DNA of 64,000 nt, from assembly GCA_963794415.1 (NCBI GenBank), contig CAWCDI010000001.1, positions 1,054,001 through 1,118,000 of the forward strand, written 5' to 3'. A program made the position numbers and the translations under genes. This document shows, in pieces, positions 6,786-15,633 of this stretch (the first letter of the stretch is position 1; every line of letters starts with the position of its first letter). Source of the stretch: CAVPTL01 sp963794415 (lineage in GTDB: Bacteria; Actinomycetota; Thermoleophilia; Gaiellales; JAICJC01). Under the pieces are notes generated by a model. That model had not been told where the DNA came from and did not search any database. It saw only the letters and a list, made by a program, of their open reading frames with translations.

Positions 6786-7864
6786 CGCACCATCGACACG
6801 ACGACCTCGTCGGCGACGTGGCGGCCGCGGTCGGTGAGCCACATGCTGCCGCTCTCCCGCACGACCATCCCGGCGCGCTCCATGCGATCGACCGCGTCTG
6901 CGTCCAGCACGCCGGACACCGACTCGATCTGCACCGGCCGGTCAAGCCGCAGGCCGAGCATCAGCCGCTCGAGCTCGCGCTGGGACTCCGTGAGAGCCTC
7001 GACCTCGGCCGGGGGCTGGTTGCCCTGCTCGATCGCCTCGAGGTACCGCGGAAGGCTCGGCCGCAGCTTTCGCCGCTCCAGCCCGACGGTGGACACCGCA
7101 CCCACCCCCACGCCCAGGTAGTCGTGCCCCAGCCAGTAGCCGAGGTTGTGCTGCGACTCGCGTCCCGGACGGCAGAAGTTGGCCGTCTCATACCACCGGT
7201 AGCCGGCACCTCGGAGCGTCTCCACCACCACCTCATAGTAGTGCTCCATCTGGTCGGCAACCCGCGCGAGCGCAGCGCCGTGGCGGTGGGTGAACCGGGT
7301 CCCCGGCTTGGCCTCCAGCTCGTAGTAGCTGATGTGATCAGGCGAAAGGCTCAAGGCCGAGTCGAGGTCGTGCTGGAGGTCGGCCCCGGTCTGGCCCGGA
7401 ACCCCAAACATCAAGTCGAGGTTGAGGTTTTGGACCCCCGCGGCTCGCAGCATGGCAACTGCACTGCGCACCGTGTCCGGCTGGGCCCGCCGCTCGAGCG
7501 TCTCGAGCAGCTCGCCGGTAAAGCTCTGGGCACCCACGGAGACCCGCGTGACCCCACCCTCAACCAATACTCGAGCCTTCGCCGGGGTGACGGTCTCGGG
7601 GTTGCACTCGATGGTGATCTCGCCGGCATCGGGCAGCCCTGCCAGCAGCCTGCCGAGCAGATCATCTGCCAGGAGCGTCGGGGTGCCCCCGCCGATGAAC
7701 ACGGTCTCCACGGGGCCGCCGGCAGCGCGGATCTGCGTGAGCAGGGCATCGACGTAGCGCGCCTGGAGATGCTCGTTCCCGGTGACCGTGACGAAGTCGC
7801 AGTAGCCGCACCGGTGAGCGCAGAACGGCACGTGCACGTAGAGGTGCCCGGCCTCGGCGCTCAC
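6782..7864 (-). CDS. hemW: Radical SAM heme chaperone HemW (coproporphyrinogen III oxidase-like)
   Basis: 360 residues. The radical SAM cysteines are C15-C19-C22 (CAHRCGYC), preceded by YVHVPF, and IGGGTPTLL follows. The adjacent cysteine seen in true HemN (CxxxCxxCxC) is absent here (CGYCDF), which favours the heme-delivery protein HemW over the oxidase. Other marks are VGAQSF and LMFGVPGQT. The GTG start overlaps the lepA stop (GTGA) and the stop overlaps hrcA (ATGA). The lepA-hemW-hrcA order is conserved in many Gram-positive genomes. Confidence 0.87.
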   Translation of the reverse strand: MSAEAGHLYVHVPFCAHRCGYCDFVTVTGNEHLQARYVDALLTQIRAAGGPVETVFIGGGTPTLLADDLLGRLLAGLPDAGEITIECNPETVTPAKARVLVEGGVTRVSVGAQSFTGELLETLERRAQPDTVRSAVAMLRAAGVQNLNLDLMFGVPGQTGADLQHDLDSALSLSPDHISYYELEAKPGTRFTHRHGAALARVADQMEHYYEVVVETLRGAGYRWYETANFCRPGRESQHNLGYWLGHDYLGVGVGAVSTVGLERRKLRPSLPRYLEAIEQGNQPPAEVEALTESQRELERLMLGLRLDRPVQIESVSGVLDADAVDRMERAGMVVRESGSMWLTDRGRHVADEVVVSMVR

Positions 7865-9666
7865 GCTGACTCCCGGTTGATCTCCAGTACGGCGAGGAAT
7901 GCCTCCTGCGGCACCTCGACGCTTCCGACCTGCTTCATCCGCTTCTTGCCCTTCTTCTGCTTCTCGAGCAACTTTCGCTTGCGCGAGATGTCACCGCCGT
8001 AGCACTTGGCCGTCACGTCCTTGCGCTTGGCCTTCACCGTCTCGCGGGCAATCACCCGTGAGCCGATCGCGGCCTGGATGGCGACGTCGAACATCTGCCG
8101 CGGGATGCGCTCGCGCAGCGCCTCGACCAGCACCCGGCCCTGGCGGTCGGCGTTGTCGCGGTGGGTGATCAGCGAGAGCGAGTCCACCCGCTCGCCGGCG
8201 AGCAGCACGTCCACCTTCACCACCTTGCCCTCGCGGAAGCCGAGCAGGTCGTAGTCGAACGACGCGTAGCCGCGCGTGCGGCTCTTGAGCTTGTCGTAGT
8301 AATCCAGCACCACCTCGGCCAGCGGGATGTCGTAGACGAGCTGCACCCGATCCTCGCTGAGGTAGGCCATGTGGTGGTACTCGCCGCGCCGCTCCTGGTT
8401 CAGCTCCATGACGGTGCCGACGAACTCCTTCGGCGTGATGGTCGAGGCCCGCACGTAGGGCTCCTCGGTCGAGAGGATGTCGGACTCGGGCATGCCTGCC
8501 GGGTTGTGCACCTCGACCCAGCTGCCGTCGGTGATCTGCGCGCGGTAGGCCACGTTGGGAGCGGTCACGATGAGGTCGAGCTCGTACTCGCGCTCGAGCC
8601 GCTCGCGCACGATGTCCATGTGCAGGAGGCCCAGGAACCCGCAGCGGTAGCCGAATCCCAGCGCCCGTGAGACCTCCGGCTCGTAGGTGAGGGCGGCGTC
8701 GTTCAGCTTGAGCTTCTCGAGCGCGTCGCGGAGCTCGGGGTACTGCTCCGAGTCGGTCGGGAAGAGGCCCGCGAACACCATGGGCTTGACCTCGACGTAG
8801 CCGGGCAGCGCCTCGGTGGCGCCGTGCCTGGCATGGGTGAGCGTGTCGCCCACGCGAAGCTGCGAGACGTCCTTGAGCCCGGTGATGATGTAGCCCACCT
8901 CGCCCGCCGAGAGATGCTTGGCGGCTCGCATGCTGGGCGAGAAGAAGCCGAGCTCCTCCACGTCGAACGTCGTGCCCGCCGCCATGGCCTGCACCCGGTC
9001 GCCTGGGTGGAAGCTGCCGTCGATCATCCGCACGAACGCCACCACGCCCCGGTACTGGTCATAGGTGGAGTCGAAGATGAGCGCGCGCGGCGGGCCGTCG
9101 ACGTCACCTGTAGGCGCCGGGATGTGATCGACGATGGCCTGCAGCACGTCGGGGATCCCCGCTCCCGTCTTGGCCGAGATCCGGATCACGTCGTCGGCCG
9201 AGCCGCCCACGAGGCCCGCCACCTCGGCCGCAACGCCGTCGGGATCGGCCGAGGGCAGGTCGATCTTGTTCACGAGGGGCACGATCTCGAGGTTGCCCTC
9301 GATGGCGAGGTAGGCGTTTGCCAGCGTCTGGGCCTCGATGCCCTGCGCGGCGTCCACCACGAGGAGCGCTCCCTCACACGCGGCAAGGCTCCGGCTCACC
9401 TCGTAGCTGAAATCGACGTGGCCGGGAGTGTCGATCAGGTTGAGCTCGTAGATGCTCTCGTCGGCGGCCTTGAACATCACGCGGACGGCCTGCGCCTTGA
9501 TGGTGATGCCGCGCTCGCGCTCGAGATCCATCGAGTCGAGGAGCTGTGCGCGCATGTCACGCTCGGCCACGGTGGCGGTCATCTGCAGGATGCGATCGGC
9601 AAGCGTGGACTTGCCGTGATCGATGTGCGCGATGATCGAGAAGTTGCGAATACGCGAAAGAGGCAT
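7861..9666 (-). CDS. lepA: Elongation factor 4 (LepA), ribosome back-translocase GTPase
   Basis: 601 residues, the usual length. GTPase motifs are G1 AHIDHGKST near the N-terminus, switch II DTPGHVDF and G4 NKIDLPSAD. The unique LepA C-terminal domain is present, including GFRCGFLGLLHM-like and KRKKLLEKQKKGKKRMK-like segments. The frame is open upstream of 9666, but MPLSRIRNFSIIAH is the normal LepA start. It heads the lepA-hemW-hrcA operon and its stop overlaps the hemW start. murJ ends 35 bases upstream. Confidence 0.95.
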   Translation of the reverse strand: MPLSRIRNFSIIAHIDHGKSTLADRILQMTATVAERDMRAQLLDSMDLERERGITIKAQAVRVMFKAADESIYELNLIDTPGHVDFSYEVSRSLAACEGALLVVDAAQGIEAQTLANAYLAIEGNLEIVPLVNKIDLPSADPDGVAAEVAGLVGGSADDVIRISAKTGAGIPDVLQAIVDHIPAPTGDVDGPPRALIFDSTYDQYRGVVAFVRMIDGSFHPGDRVQAMAAGTTFDVEELGFFSPSMRAAKHLSAGEVGYIITGLKDVSQLRVGDTLTHARHGATEALPGYVEVKPMVFAGLFPTDSEQYPELRDALEKLKLNDAALTYEPEVSRALGFGYRCGFLGLLHMDIVRERLEREYELDLIVTAPNVAYRAQITDGSWVEVHNPAGMPESDILSTEEPYVRASTITPKEFVGTVMELNQERRGEYHHMAYLSEDRVQLVYDIPLAEVVLDYYDKLKSRTRGYASFDYDLLGFREGKVVKVDVLLAGERVDSLSLITHRDNADRQGRVLVEALRERIPRQMFDVAIQAAIGSRVIARETVKAKRKDVTAKCYGGDISRKRKLLEKQKKGKKRMKQVGSVEVPQEAFLAVLEINRESA

Positions 9667-9701
9667 CGATGCAGCGTACTTCGCGGCCCTACAGACCTGA
9701 G

Positions 9702-11261
9702 CTAGGCGGATCGGCGCTCGGCGACGAGGTTCGTCAGGATGTCGACGTCGGCCAGGCGCAGCATCCGGCCGGCGGCGATGAAGCACGCGGTGCCGATGCT
9801 GAGCGCGATGCCCATGCTGATGATCTGGGCGACCAGCGTCTCGCCGAGGAGCTGGTTCAGGATCCACCAGATGCCGTAGGCCGAGACCACCAGGTAGATC
9901 GACGCCACCGCGATGCGCACCACCTCGGGGGCGATCGAGCCGAGCTCGAGGCTCCCCACCCGGCGGCGCAGGAGGATCGCCAGCACGATCGCGTTGAACG
10001 CGGTGACGATGGAGGTCGAGAGCGCGATGCCGGCAGCGCCGTACGGCTTGTAGAGCGCGAGGTCGAGGATCAGGTTGAGCACGAGGTTCGCCGCGGCCAC
10101 CATCGTGGGGATCTTCGGCTCCTGGAGCGCGAAGAACGACCGCGTGAGGAGGAGCGCCAGGCCGTTGAAGATGAGCCCGATGGAGAAGGTGCTGAGCGCG
10201 AGGGCCACCTGATGGGTGTCGGTGGCCGTGAAGTCGCCGCGCTGGAAGAGGAGCCGCGTGATGGGCGTCGCGAGCGCGACCGAGAGGAGCGAAGCCGGCA
10301 GGAGCAGGAAGATGATCGTGCGCGTACCGCCGGCAACCCGCGTGCGGAAGCCCGCGAAATCACCGAGCGCGGCGAGGCGCGAGATCTCCGGGAAGAGCAC
10401 GGCCGAGACCGCGACCGAGAAGAGGCCCTGGGGCAGCATGAAGAGGCGAAACGCGTAGTTCAGGTCGGCCGGCACCGTGCCTGACCTGGCCAGGGAGCCG
10501 ACGGCGAGATCGATGGTGAGGTTGATGTTGATCAGCCCGAGCCCGATCGTGACCGGGATCATCAGCTTGAGGATGCGCTTGACGTGCGGGTTGTCCCACG
10601 CCAGCGAGAACACCAGCCCGTGCCGGGCCTTGCCGCGCAGGAGCGGCAGCGGGATGAGGAACTGGATGATGGTCGCCACCAGGACGCCCCATGCATAGGC
10701 GTAGGGGTCGCCCTGCTCGGCCAGGAGGAAGCCGATGATCACCAGGTTCCAGACCACCGGCGCAAAGGCCGGCAGGCCGAAGATGTGGTACGAGTTGAGG
10801 ATCCCGGTCACCACGCCCGTGAGCCCCAGGATGACCACGATCGGGAACATGATCTGGGAGAGCGACACCACCAGGCTGTCGGACACGCCTCGCCCGGGCA
10901 CGAAGAGCTGCATGAAGAGCGGCGCGAACAGCATGAAGATGGCCGAGACCGCGCCCAGCACGATCGCGGTCATCCAGATCACGATGCTCGCGACTCTCCA
11001 TGCCTCGGCCTCGCCGCGCGTCTCGCGCAGCTCCACGAACACCGGCACGAACGCCGCGCTGATCGCGTTGTCGGCGACGAGGCTGCGGATCAGGTTCGGG
11101 ACGTTGAACGCGATGAGGAAGGCGCTGTAGGACGCGCTCGAGCCGAAGAACGCCGCCGCGATCACCTCGCGCGCAAGGCCCGCCACCCGGGAGATCAGCG
11201 TGGCGGTGCCGAACGCTGCGGTCGAGGCGGCGAGTCGCCTGCGGGTGGGTGCTTGAGTCAT
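9702..11261 (-). CDS. murJ: Lipid II flippase MurJ (MviN family)
   Basis: 519 residues with about fourteen hydrophobic segments. Predicted to flip lipid II across the cytoplasmic membrane for peptidoglycan synthesis. It starts with STAAFGTATLISRVAGLARE, a typical MviN N-terminus, and carries the conserved NAISAAFVPVFVE segment (Arg/Glu-rich pore residues in the family). The ATG at 11261 lies 9 bases after a TAGACT hexamer. It is divergent from rpsT across 84 bases. The cell-wall role fits the rodA/mre cluster further along. Confidence 0.92.
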   Translation of the reverse strand: MTQAPTRRRLAASTAAFGTATLISRVAGLAREVIAAAFFGSSASYSAFLIAFNVPNLIRSLVADNAISAAFVPVFVELRETRGEAEAWRVASIVIWMTAIVLGAVSAIFMLFAPLFMQLFVPGRGVSDSLVVSLSQIMFPIVVILGLTGVVTGILNSYHIFGLPAFAPVVWNLVIIGFLLAEQGDPYAYAWGVLVATIIQFLIPLPLLRGKARHGLVFSLAWDNPHVKRILKLMIPVTIGLGLININLTIDLAVGSLARSGTVPADLNYAFRLFMLPQGLFSVAVSAVLFPEISRLAALGDFAGFRTRVAGGTRTIIFLLLPASLLSVALATPITRLLFQRGDFTATDTHQVALALSTFSIGLIFNGLALLLTRSFFALQEPKIPTMVAAANLVLNLILDLALYKPYGAAGIALSTSIVTAFNAIVLAILLRRRVGSLELGSIAPEVVRIAVASIYLVVSAYGIWWILNQLLGETLVAQIISMGIALSIGTACFIAAGRMLRLADVDILTNLVAERRSA

Positions 11262-11270
11262 CGGCGGCTG

Positions 11271-11276
11271 AGTCTA
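11271..11276 (-). promoter_or_regulatory. -10 box of murJ (TAGACT)
   Basis: TAGACT on the minus strand ends 9 bases before the murJ ATG. There is no Shine-Dalgarno between them. The same hexamer precedes leuS, rplU and mreC. Confidence 0.45.
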
Positions 11277-11290
11277 CCGGCCGCGTTTGC

Positions 11291-11296
11291 TATCAT
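11291..11296 (+). promoter_or_regulatory. -10 box of rpsT (TATCAT)
   Basis: TATCAT lies 49 bases before the rpsT GTG, leaving a short leader that contains the hairpin at 11306-11323. Confidence 0.5.
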
Positions 11297-11305
11297 CCCC
11301 GCGCT

Positions 11306-11323
11306 CGGCAACGGGCATGTTGC
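11306..11323 (+). promoter_or_regulatory. Leader hairpin upstream of rpsT
   Basis: GGCAAC and GTTGCC (11306-11311 and 11318-11323) pair around a 6-base loop in the rpsT leader. S20 is known to autoregulate in other bacteria; a similar role here is only a possibility. Confidence 0.3.
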
Positions 11324-11345
11324 CGTGCAATACGAAGGATGATGA

Positions 11346-11618
11346 GTGGCGAACTCCAAACAGCAGGAAAAGCGGGTCAGGACTGCGGCGCGACAGCGTC
11401 TCGAGAACCTCCGCTACAAGACGCAGATCAAGACCCTGTTCCGGCGCCTCGAGACCCAGGTCGAGGGCGGCGAGACCGAGCTGGCTGCAGAGACGCACGC
11501 AAAGCTCCAGGGACTGGTCGACCGGGCCGCCGCGCACAAGGCGATCCACAAGAACACCGCTTCCCGGCGCAAGTCGCAGGCCCAGCGCCTCATCGCTGAC
11601 CAGACGACCTCCGCGTAA
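11346..11618 (+). CDS. rpsT: 30S ribosomal protein S20
   Basis: 90 residues, the normal length. It starts MANSKQQEKRVRTAARQR and contains NLRYKTQIKTLFRR and HKNTASRRKSQ, typical of the helical 16S-rRNA-binding S20. The GTG at 11346 gives the ANSKQQ start expected for the family. It is monocistronic, on the plus strand and divergent from murJ. Its last 29 bases overlap the 3' end of the convergent membrane-protein gene. holA lies beyond that gene, matching the frequent holA/rpsT proximity. Confidence 0.95.
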   Translation: MANSKQQEKRVRTAARQRLENLRYKTQIKTLFRRLETQVEGGETELAAETHAKLQGLVDRAAAHKAIHKNTASRRKSQAQRLIADQTTSA

Positions 11619-12255
11619 CCAGCCCGAGGAAGATCAGCACCACCCCCAGCGCCTGACCGAGGGCGAACAGCGTGTAGCTCCCCAGCCGCGTTGCGCTGGC
11701 GGTGAGGGCCACCACTCCCACGCCGACGGCGACCAGGAGCGGCCGCCAGTCGTTGCGCCTGCGGGCCGACAGCACCGAGCCGACGAGCACCACGACGGTT
11801 CCTACCGAGTTCAGCACGATCGCAAGCGCGACGGGTGGCGTGCCCACGAGCGCGCCGTTGGGCGGCGCAGCTCCGGCCGCTGCGAGCTTGGCGGTATCGA
11901 CCTGCGCTGCCAGCACGCCGCTGAGCGCGGCGAACGTGAGGAAGAGCATCGTCGCCGCCGTGACGCGGGCGACCCGCCGGCCGGGCAGGACGAGCAGGAG
12001 CTCGCCCACGGCCAGATAGGCCACCACGAGGATGCCGCCCGTGAGGTAGTAGAGCCGGAAGACCGGCGCGGTCCAGCCGCGGGCAGCCCCCCACCAGAGC
12101 GCGGCGTCCGCCACCGTGAAGAGCCCGAACGCGATGGTCCACGCGATCAGCGGGGCACGGATCGCGGCCCGGTCGCGGGCACGCTGCGCGACGACGATGG
12201 TGCACGCCAGGGAGACGATGGTGGCGACCGCGGCGGCCGCGGTCTGCGCGCTCAT
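11590..12255 (-). CDS. Hypothetical membrane protein, about seven TM segments
   Basis: 221 residues; I do not recognise the family. The start is ATG at 12255, in an ATGA overlap with the holA stop. It is almost wholly hydrophobic with roughly seven transmembrane segments (for example AVATIVSLACTIVVAQ and GVVLIFLGLVTR near the ends) and a basic C-terminal tail. It overlaps the 3' end of rpsT tail to tail. Coupling to holA says nothing clear about its role. Confidence 0.7.
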   Translation of the reverse strand: MSAQTAAAAVATIVSLACTIVVAQRARDRAAIRAPLIAWTIAFGLFTVADAALWWGAARGWTAPVFRLYYLTGGILVVAYLAVGELLLVLPGRRVARVTAATMLFLTFAALSGVLAAQVDTAKLAAAGAAPPNGALVGTPPVALAIVLNSVGTVVVLVGSVLSARRRNDWRPLLVAVGVGVVALTASATRLGSYTLFALGQALGVVLIFLGLVTRRSSGQR

Positions 12256-13194
12256 TCCGTCGCGATCTCGGCGAGCGCGAGCTCGAGCTCGAAGCGGGCG
12301 TTCAGCCGGCTGCCGCCCTTGACCGCCATGTCGAGCGCCGAGAGCCGGACGATGGCATCGCCAAGCTCGGACGCGCCGAACCGCTGTGCCTGGGCGACCA
12401 GCTTCTGCGTCGGGTACGGCTTCATCCCGAGCTCCTTTGCCACGTCGGCCTGGGTGCCGCCGCGCTCCAGCATGCTGGCTGCGCGCCACACCTTGCGGAC
12501 GTGTGCGGAGAGCTGCGAGACCACCCGGTTCACGTCGCCGGGCGCCTCGATGTCGGCCACGGCGAGCGCGATCATCGACGACGGATCGCGCCTGCCCCAC
12601 GCGTCGGTGATCTCCCAGGGCTTGATCTCGACCTGCGGCGGCACCAGTGCCTCGACGTCCTCGATCTCGGGGGCGGTGCCGTGGGCGAACACGATGAGCT
12701 TCTCGACCTCCGGCGCGAGCTCGCCCATGTCGTCGCCGACGAGCTCCACGAGCCGGCGGGCGACCGGCACCGGGCACGTGACGTTCTCACGGGCGAAGCG
12801 CTTGACCACCCAATCGGCGGCCTGCTTCCGGTCGGGCGCGTCGAAGAACCGCACCTCGCCCGCGGCCTCTGCGGCCTTCGCCAGCGGGCCCTTGGGATCG
12901 ACCCCGCCCGCGCCGAACAGCGCCAGGCACGTCTCCGGTGTGGGCGACTTCAGATAGGCGGCGATCTCCTTCGCCTCGTCCTCACCGAGCGAGCTCAGCG
13001 CCGCGCACCAGCACGAGGCGCGGGCCGCCGAGCAGGTCGAGCGCGTTACACGCGGCCACCACGTCTGCGCCCTCGTCGCCGATCGAGAGCTGCTCGATGG
13101 ACTCCTCGGGAAACCGGCTGCGGAGCCGCGCCATGGCCTCATCGACCTTGGGCCAGTCGCTGCCGGTGATCAGGTAGACAGGTTTGAGATCCAC
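12252..13194 (-). CDS. holA: DNA polymerase III delta subunit (HolA), frameshifted in this sequence
   Basis: About 314 residues when the frames are joined. The clamp-loader subunit opens the beta clamp. The N-terminus (MDLKPVYLITGSDWPKVDE to GGPRLVLVRG) is in one frame from GTG 13194. The rest (GEDEAKEIAAYLK to the end) continues in another frame from about 13000. One extra base, or two missing, between about 13000 and 13020 explains this. The protein is otherwise intact and this gene is essential in bacteria, so sequence error is likely. Its stop overlaps the start of the membrane-protein gene (ATGA). Confidence 0.82.
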
Positions 13195-13225
13195 CGGGCC
13201 CTATGCCCCAGCGGACTCGATCAGG

Positions 13226-13663
13226 TCAGACGGACGGGTCGCCGCCCGCGGCGAGCTTCTGCGAGCGCTGCACGAGATCGGCGAAGGTCGTCGTCTCGAG
13301 CACCGACCGGAGCATCCCGCGCGCCTCGAGCCACACGCCGGGAAGCGCCTCGGCTCCAGGCGGGTAGGAGACCTCTTCGGGCCGCACGCCGGCGACAGCC
13401 GCGATCGGCCCGTCCACCACCCGGATCACGTCGGCGAGCGTGATCTCGGCAGGCGGCCGCGCCAGCCGGTAGCCGCCGTCGGGGCCGCGCTGGGAGGCGA
13501 CGATTCCGGCATGCTTGAGCTCTCCCAGGATGTTCTCGACGAACTTGGGAGGCAGATCCTGTGCGCGGGCGATGGCCTCGCCCTTGAACGGTCGTTCGCC
13601 TTCATGGGCGGCGAGCACGAGCACCGCTCGCACGGCGTAGTCGGCCTTGGCGGAAAGCTTCAC
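13226..13663 (-). CDS. Rrf2-family transcriptional regulator
   Basis: 145 residues from GTG 13663 (MKLSAKADYAVRAVL). Winged-helix Rrf2 protein: KADYAVRAVLVLA, LPPKFVENILGELKHAGIV and RGPDGGYRLARPP are family signatures. The three cysteines that bind the cluster in IscR/NsrR are absent, so it is probably not an iron-sulfur sensor of that type. It lies between comEC and holA, an unusual place. Nothing in the sequence identifies its targets. The reading frame is intact, although genes on both sides are damaged. Confidence 0.85.
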   Translation of the reverse strand: MKLSAKADYAVRAVLVLAAHEGERPFKGEAIARAQDLPPKFVENILGELKHAGIVASQRGPDGGYRLARPPAEITLADVIRVVDGPIAAVAGVRPEEVSYPPGAEALPGVWLEARGMLRSVLETTTFADLVQRSQKLAAGGDPSV

Positions 13664-13771
13664 GTGGACATTCTCGCATGCCGGGGCCGGATTGCGCCCC
13701 ACCTCGCTGCGACGAGGCGAAGGAACGCTGCCCCACCACCGTCCCGTACCCGGCGAGATGACAGGCCGTCG

Positions 13772-15007
13772 TCACGAGCAAAGCGCGGCCACCCAGAGGA
13801 GGTACTCCGAGAGGATGTTTGCCGGGTAGAGCGGGATCGCCGCAGCAGGCGGGTACACCGATCCCACCAGTATGGCCGCGATGCCCAGCCAGAGGATGGG
13901 CGCAACGACGGGGAGCGCCAGCAGATTCGCGGGGACGGAGAGCGGCGCCAGCCGGCCGAAGTGCCACCACGCAATCGGGGTGGTTGCGAGGGTGCAGGCC
14001 ACCGAGATCGAGACGGTCTGCCCCCACCGCTCGGGCAGCCGCGGCGCCAGCTCGTAGATCGCGATCACGGCGGCGAACGAGAGCTGGAATCCGGGGTCGA
14101 ACAGCTCCAGGGGGTTGAACGCCAGCACCACCGCCGCCCCGCACGCGAGCAGGTGCCAGCGAAGCGACGGCCGCGAGCAGAGCCAGGCGACCGACACCAG
14201 CACTCCGGCCACGCCGGCCCGGACGATCGAGGGCCCGGCGCCTGCGATCAGCACGTAGGCGATGTCGAGCCCGAGCGCGGCCGTCCGGGCCGGCACCCCG
14301 ATCACGCCGCACACGCCCAGGCAGATGATCACGAGGATGGTGACCAGGGCGATGTTCTGGCCCGACGCCGCGACGACGTGGTAGAGCCCGCTGGAGCGAA
14401 GCTGGTCGCGGTTGGCCTCGGGGATGGCACCTGCGTCGCCGAGGGTGATGCCCGCGATCAGCCCGCGTCCCGCCTCCGAGCCGCCGCCGCCCTCGATCAC
14501 CCCGAGCGCATCACGGTGCGCCGCGTCCACCGCGCCCCACACTCCGCCGCGCCCGCCGATGTGGGTGACGTCGGTGGCGCGCAGCTCGAGGTGCGCGCCC
14601 TGCGTGGCGTAGTAGCCGGCGACCACGGGATCGATGGGCCGAAGCGACCCGGTCACGCGGTAGATGCCGCCCTGCTCGAGCGGCGAGAGCTTCCATACCA
14701 AAACGACGGTCTCCCCCGCCCCCTCGACCGCCGCCAGCGCCCGCCCCGATCCCGGCTGCGTGGTGACCGTGAGCCGGCCGGAGAAGTGGCCGTGCTCCAG
14801 CGTCTGGCGCTGCAGGGCGGCCACCCGGTCGCTGCCGAAGATCACCGCCCCGGCCGCCACCGCGAGGCAGGTCACGCGAAGCCACGTTGTCCGGCCCGCG
14901 AAGATCGCAAGGCCCGCCCATGCCGGCCGGCCCATGCCGGCAGCCGCGAGTCCGATCACGACGGCGACGACCAGGCGGGTGGAGTCGCCGGGCCGCTCGA
15001 CGCTCAC
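13772..15007 (-). CDS. comEC: ComEC/Rec2-family competence protein (DNA channel domain)
   Basis: 411 residues. Polytopic membrane protein with an N-terminal DUF4131-like region and the Competence domain core (GLYHVVAASGQNIALV; ELFDPGFQLSFAAV). ComEC forms the channel that carries single-stranded DNA across the membrane. The C-terminal metallo-beta-lactamase domain found in long ComEC proteins is missing: the frame stops at WVAALCS just after the last membrane segments. The GTG start overlaps the comEA stop (GTGA). No frame damage is seen inside it. A competence role is inferred from the family. Confidence 0.88.
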   Translation of the reverse strand: MSVERPGDSTRLVVAVVIGLAAAGMGRPAWAGLAIFAGRTTWLRVTCLAVAAGAVIFGSDRVAALQRQTLEHGHFSGRLTVTTQPGSGRALAAVEGAGETVVLVWKLSPLEQGGIYRVTGSLRPIDPVVAGYYATQGAHLELRATDVTHIGGRGGVWGAVDAAHRDALGVIEGGGGSEAGRGLIAGITLGDAGAIPEANRDQLRSSGLYHVVAASGQNIALVTILVIICLGVCGVIGVPARTAALGLDIAYVLIAGAGPSIVRAGVAGVLVSVAWLCSRPSLRWHLLACGAAVVLAFNPLELFDPGFQLSFAAVIAIYELAPRLPERWGQTVSISVACTLATTPIAWWHFGRLAPLSVPANLLALPVVAPILWLGIAAILVGSVYPPAAAIPLYPANILSEYLLWVAALCS

Positions 15008-15606
15008 AACGTGACGTGCCCGCGGAGCGCCGCGAGACGCGCGGGGCCGATGCCCGACACCTGATCGAGGTCGGCGATCGAGCGAAACCCGCCGTGGGCG
15101 GTGCGGTAGTCGATGATGCGCTGGGCGAGCGACGGGCCGATCCCATCGAGCGTCTCGAGCTGCTCGAGGGTGCCGGAGTTGAGCGAGACCGGCGCTGCGG
15201 GGGTCGCGCTGCCGTCACCCGATCCCGCTGCCGCAACGGCCTGGCCCTTGCGCGGCACCACCACCTGCTCGCCGTCGGTGAGCCGTGCTGCGAGGTTGAC
15301 CGCCGAGACGTCGGCCGACGGCAAGCGGCTGGGCCCGGTTCACGGCATCGAGCACCCGCGGCGGAGCCGCCCAGCCGGTAGACGCCGGGATGCCGGACAG
15401 CTCCGGTGACGTCGACCACCACCACGAGCGGAGCGGCGGATGTCCCGGCCGGCTCGGTGGATGCAGACGTCTCGGAGGATGAATCCGACGAGTAGGAGGC
15501 GCGCTCGACCTGCCCGCCGCTCTGCTCGTGCTGCCAGCCGATGGCGAGGATCGCGATGGCCGGCCACCGCGGCGAGCACGAGCTTCTGGGAGATCTGCGG
15601 AATCAC
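15004..15606 (-). CDS. comEA: ComEA-family DNA-binding competence protein, frameshifted in this sequence
   Basis: About 200 residues across several frames. It starts with GTG 15606 (MIPQISQKLVLAAVAG, a membrane anchor). An SLBB-type segment (VVVVDVTGAVRHPGVYRL) follows in another frame. It ends intact in the last frame with NLAARLTDGEQVVVPRKG and the helix-hairpin-helix pair (LETLDGIGPSLAQRI, QVSGIGPARLAALRG). At least two indels between about 15330 and 15560 break it. ComEA binds incoming double-stranded DNA at the membrane. It lies directly upstream of comEC with a GTGA overlap. Confidence 0.8.
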
Positions 15607-15633
15607 GCGGGCAGCATTGCCCCGGCGCTGCTG

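Noticed and set aside
5446..6945. 499-codon minus-strand open frame overlapping hrcA
   Set aside because: It is the wrong frame of hrcA, whose HTH and C-terminal signatures lie in another frame.
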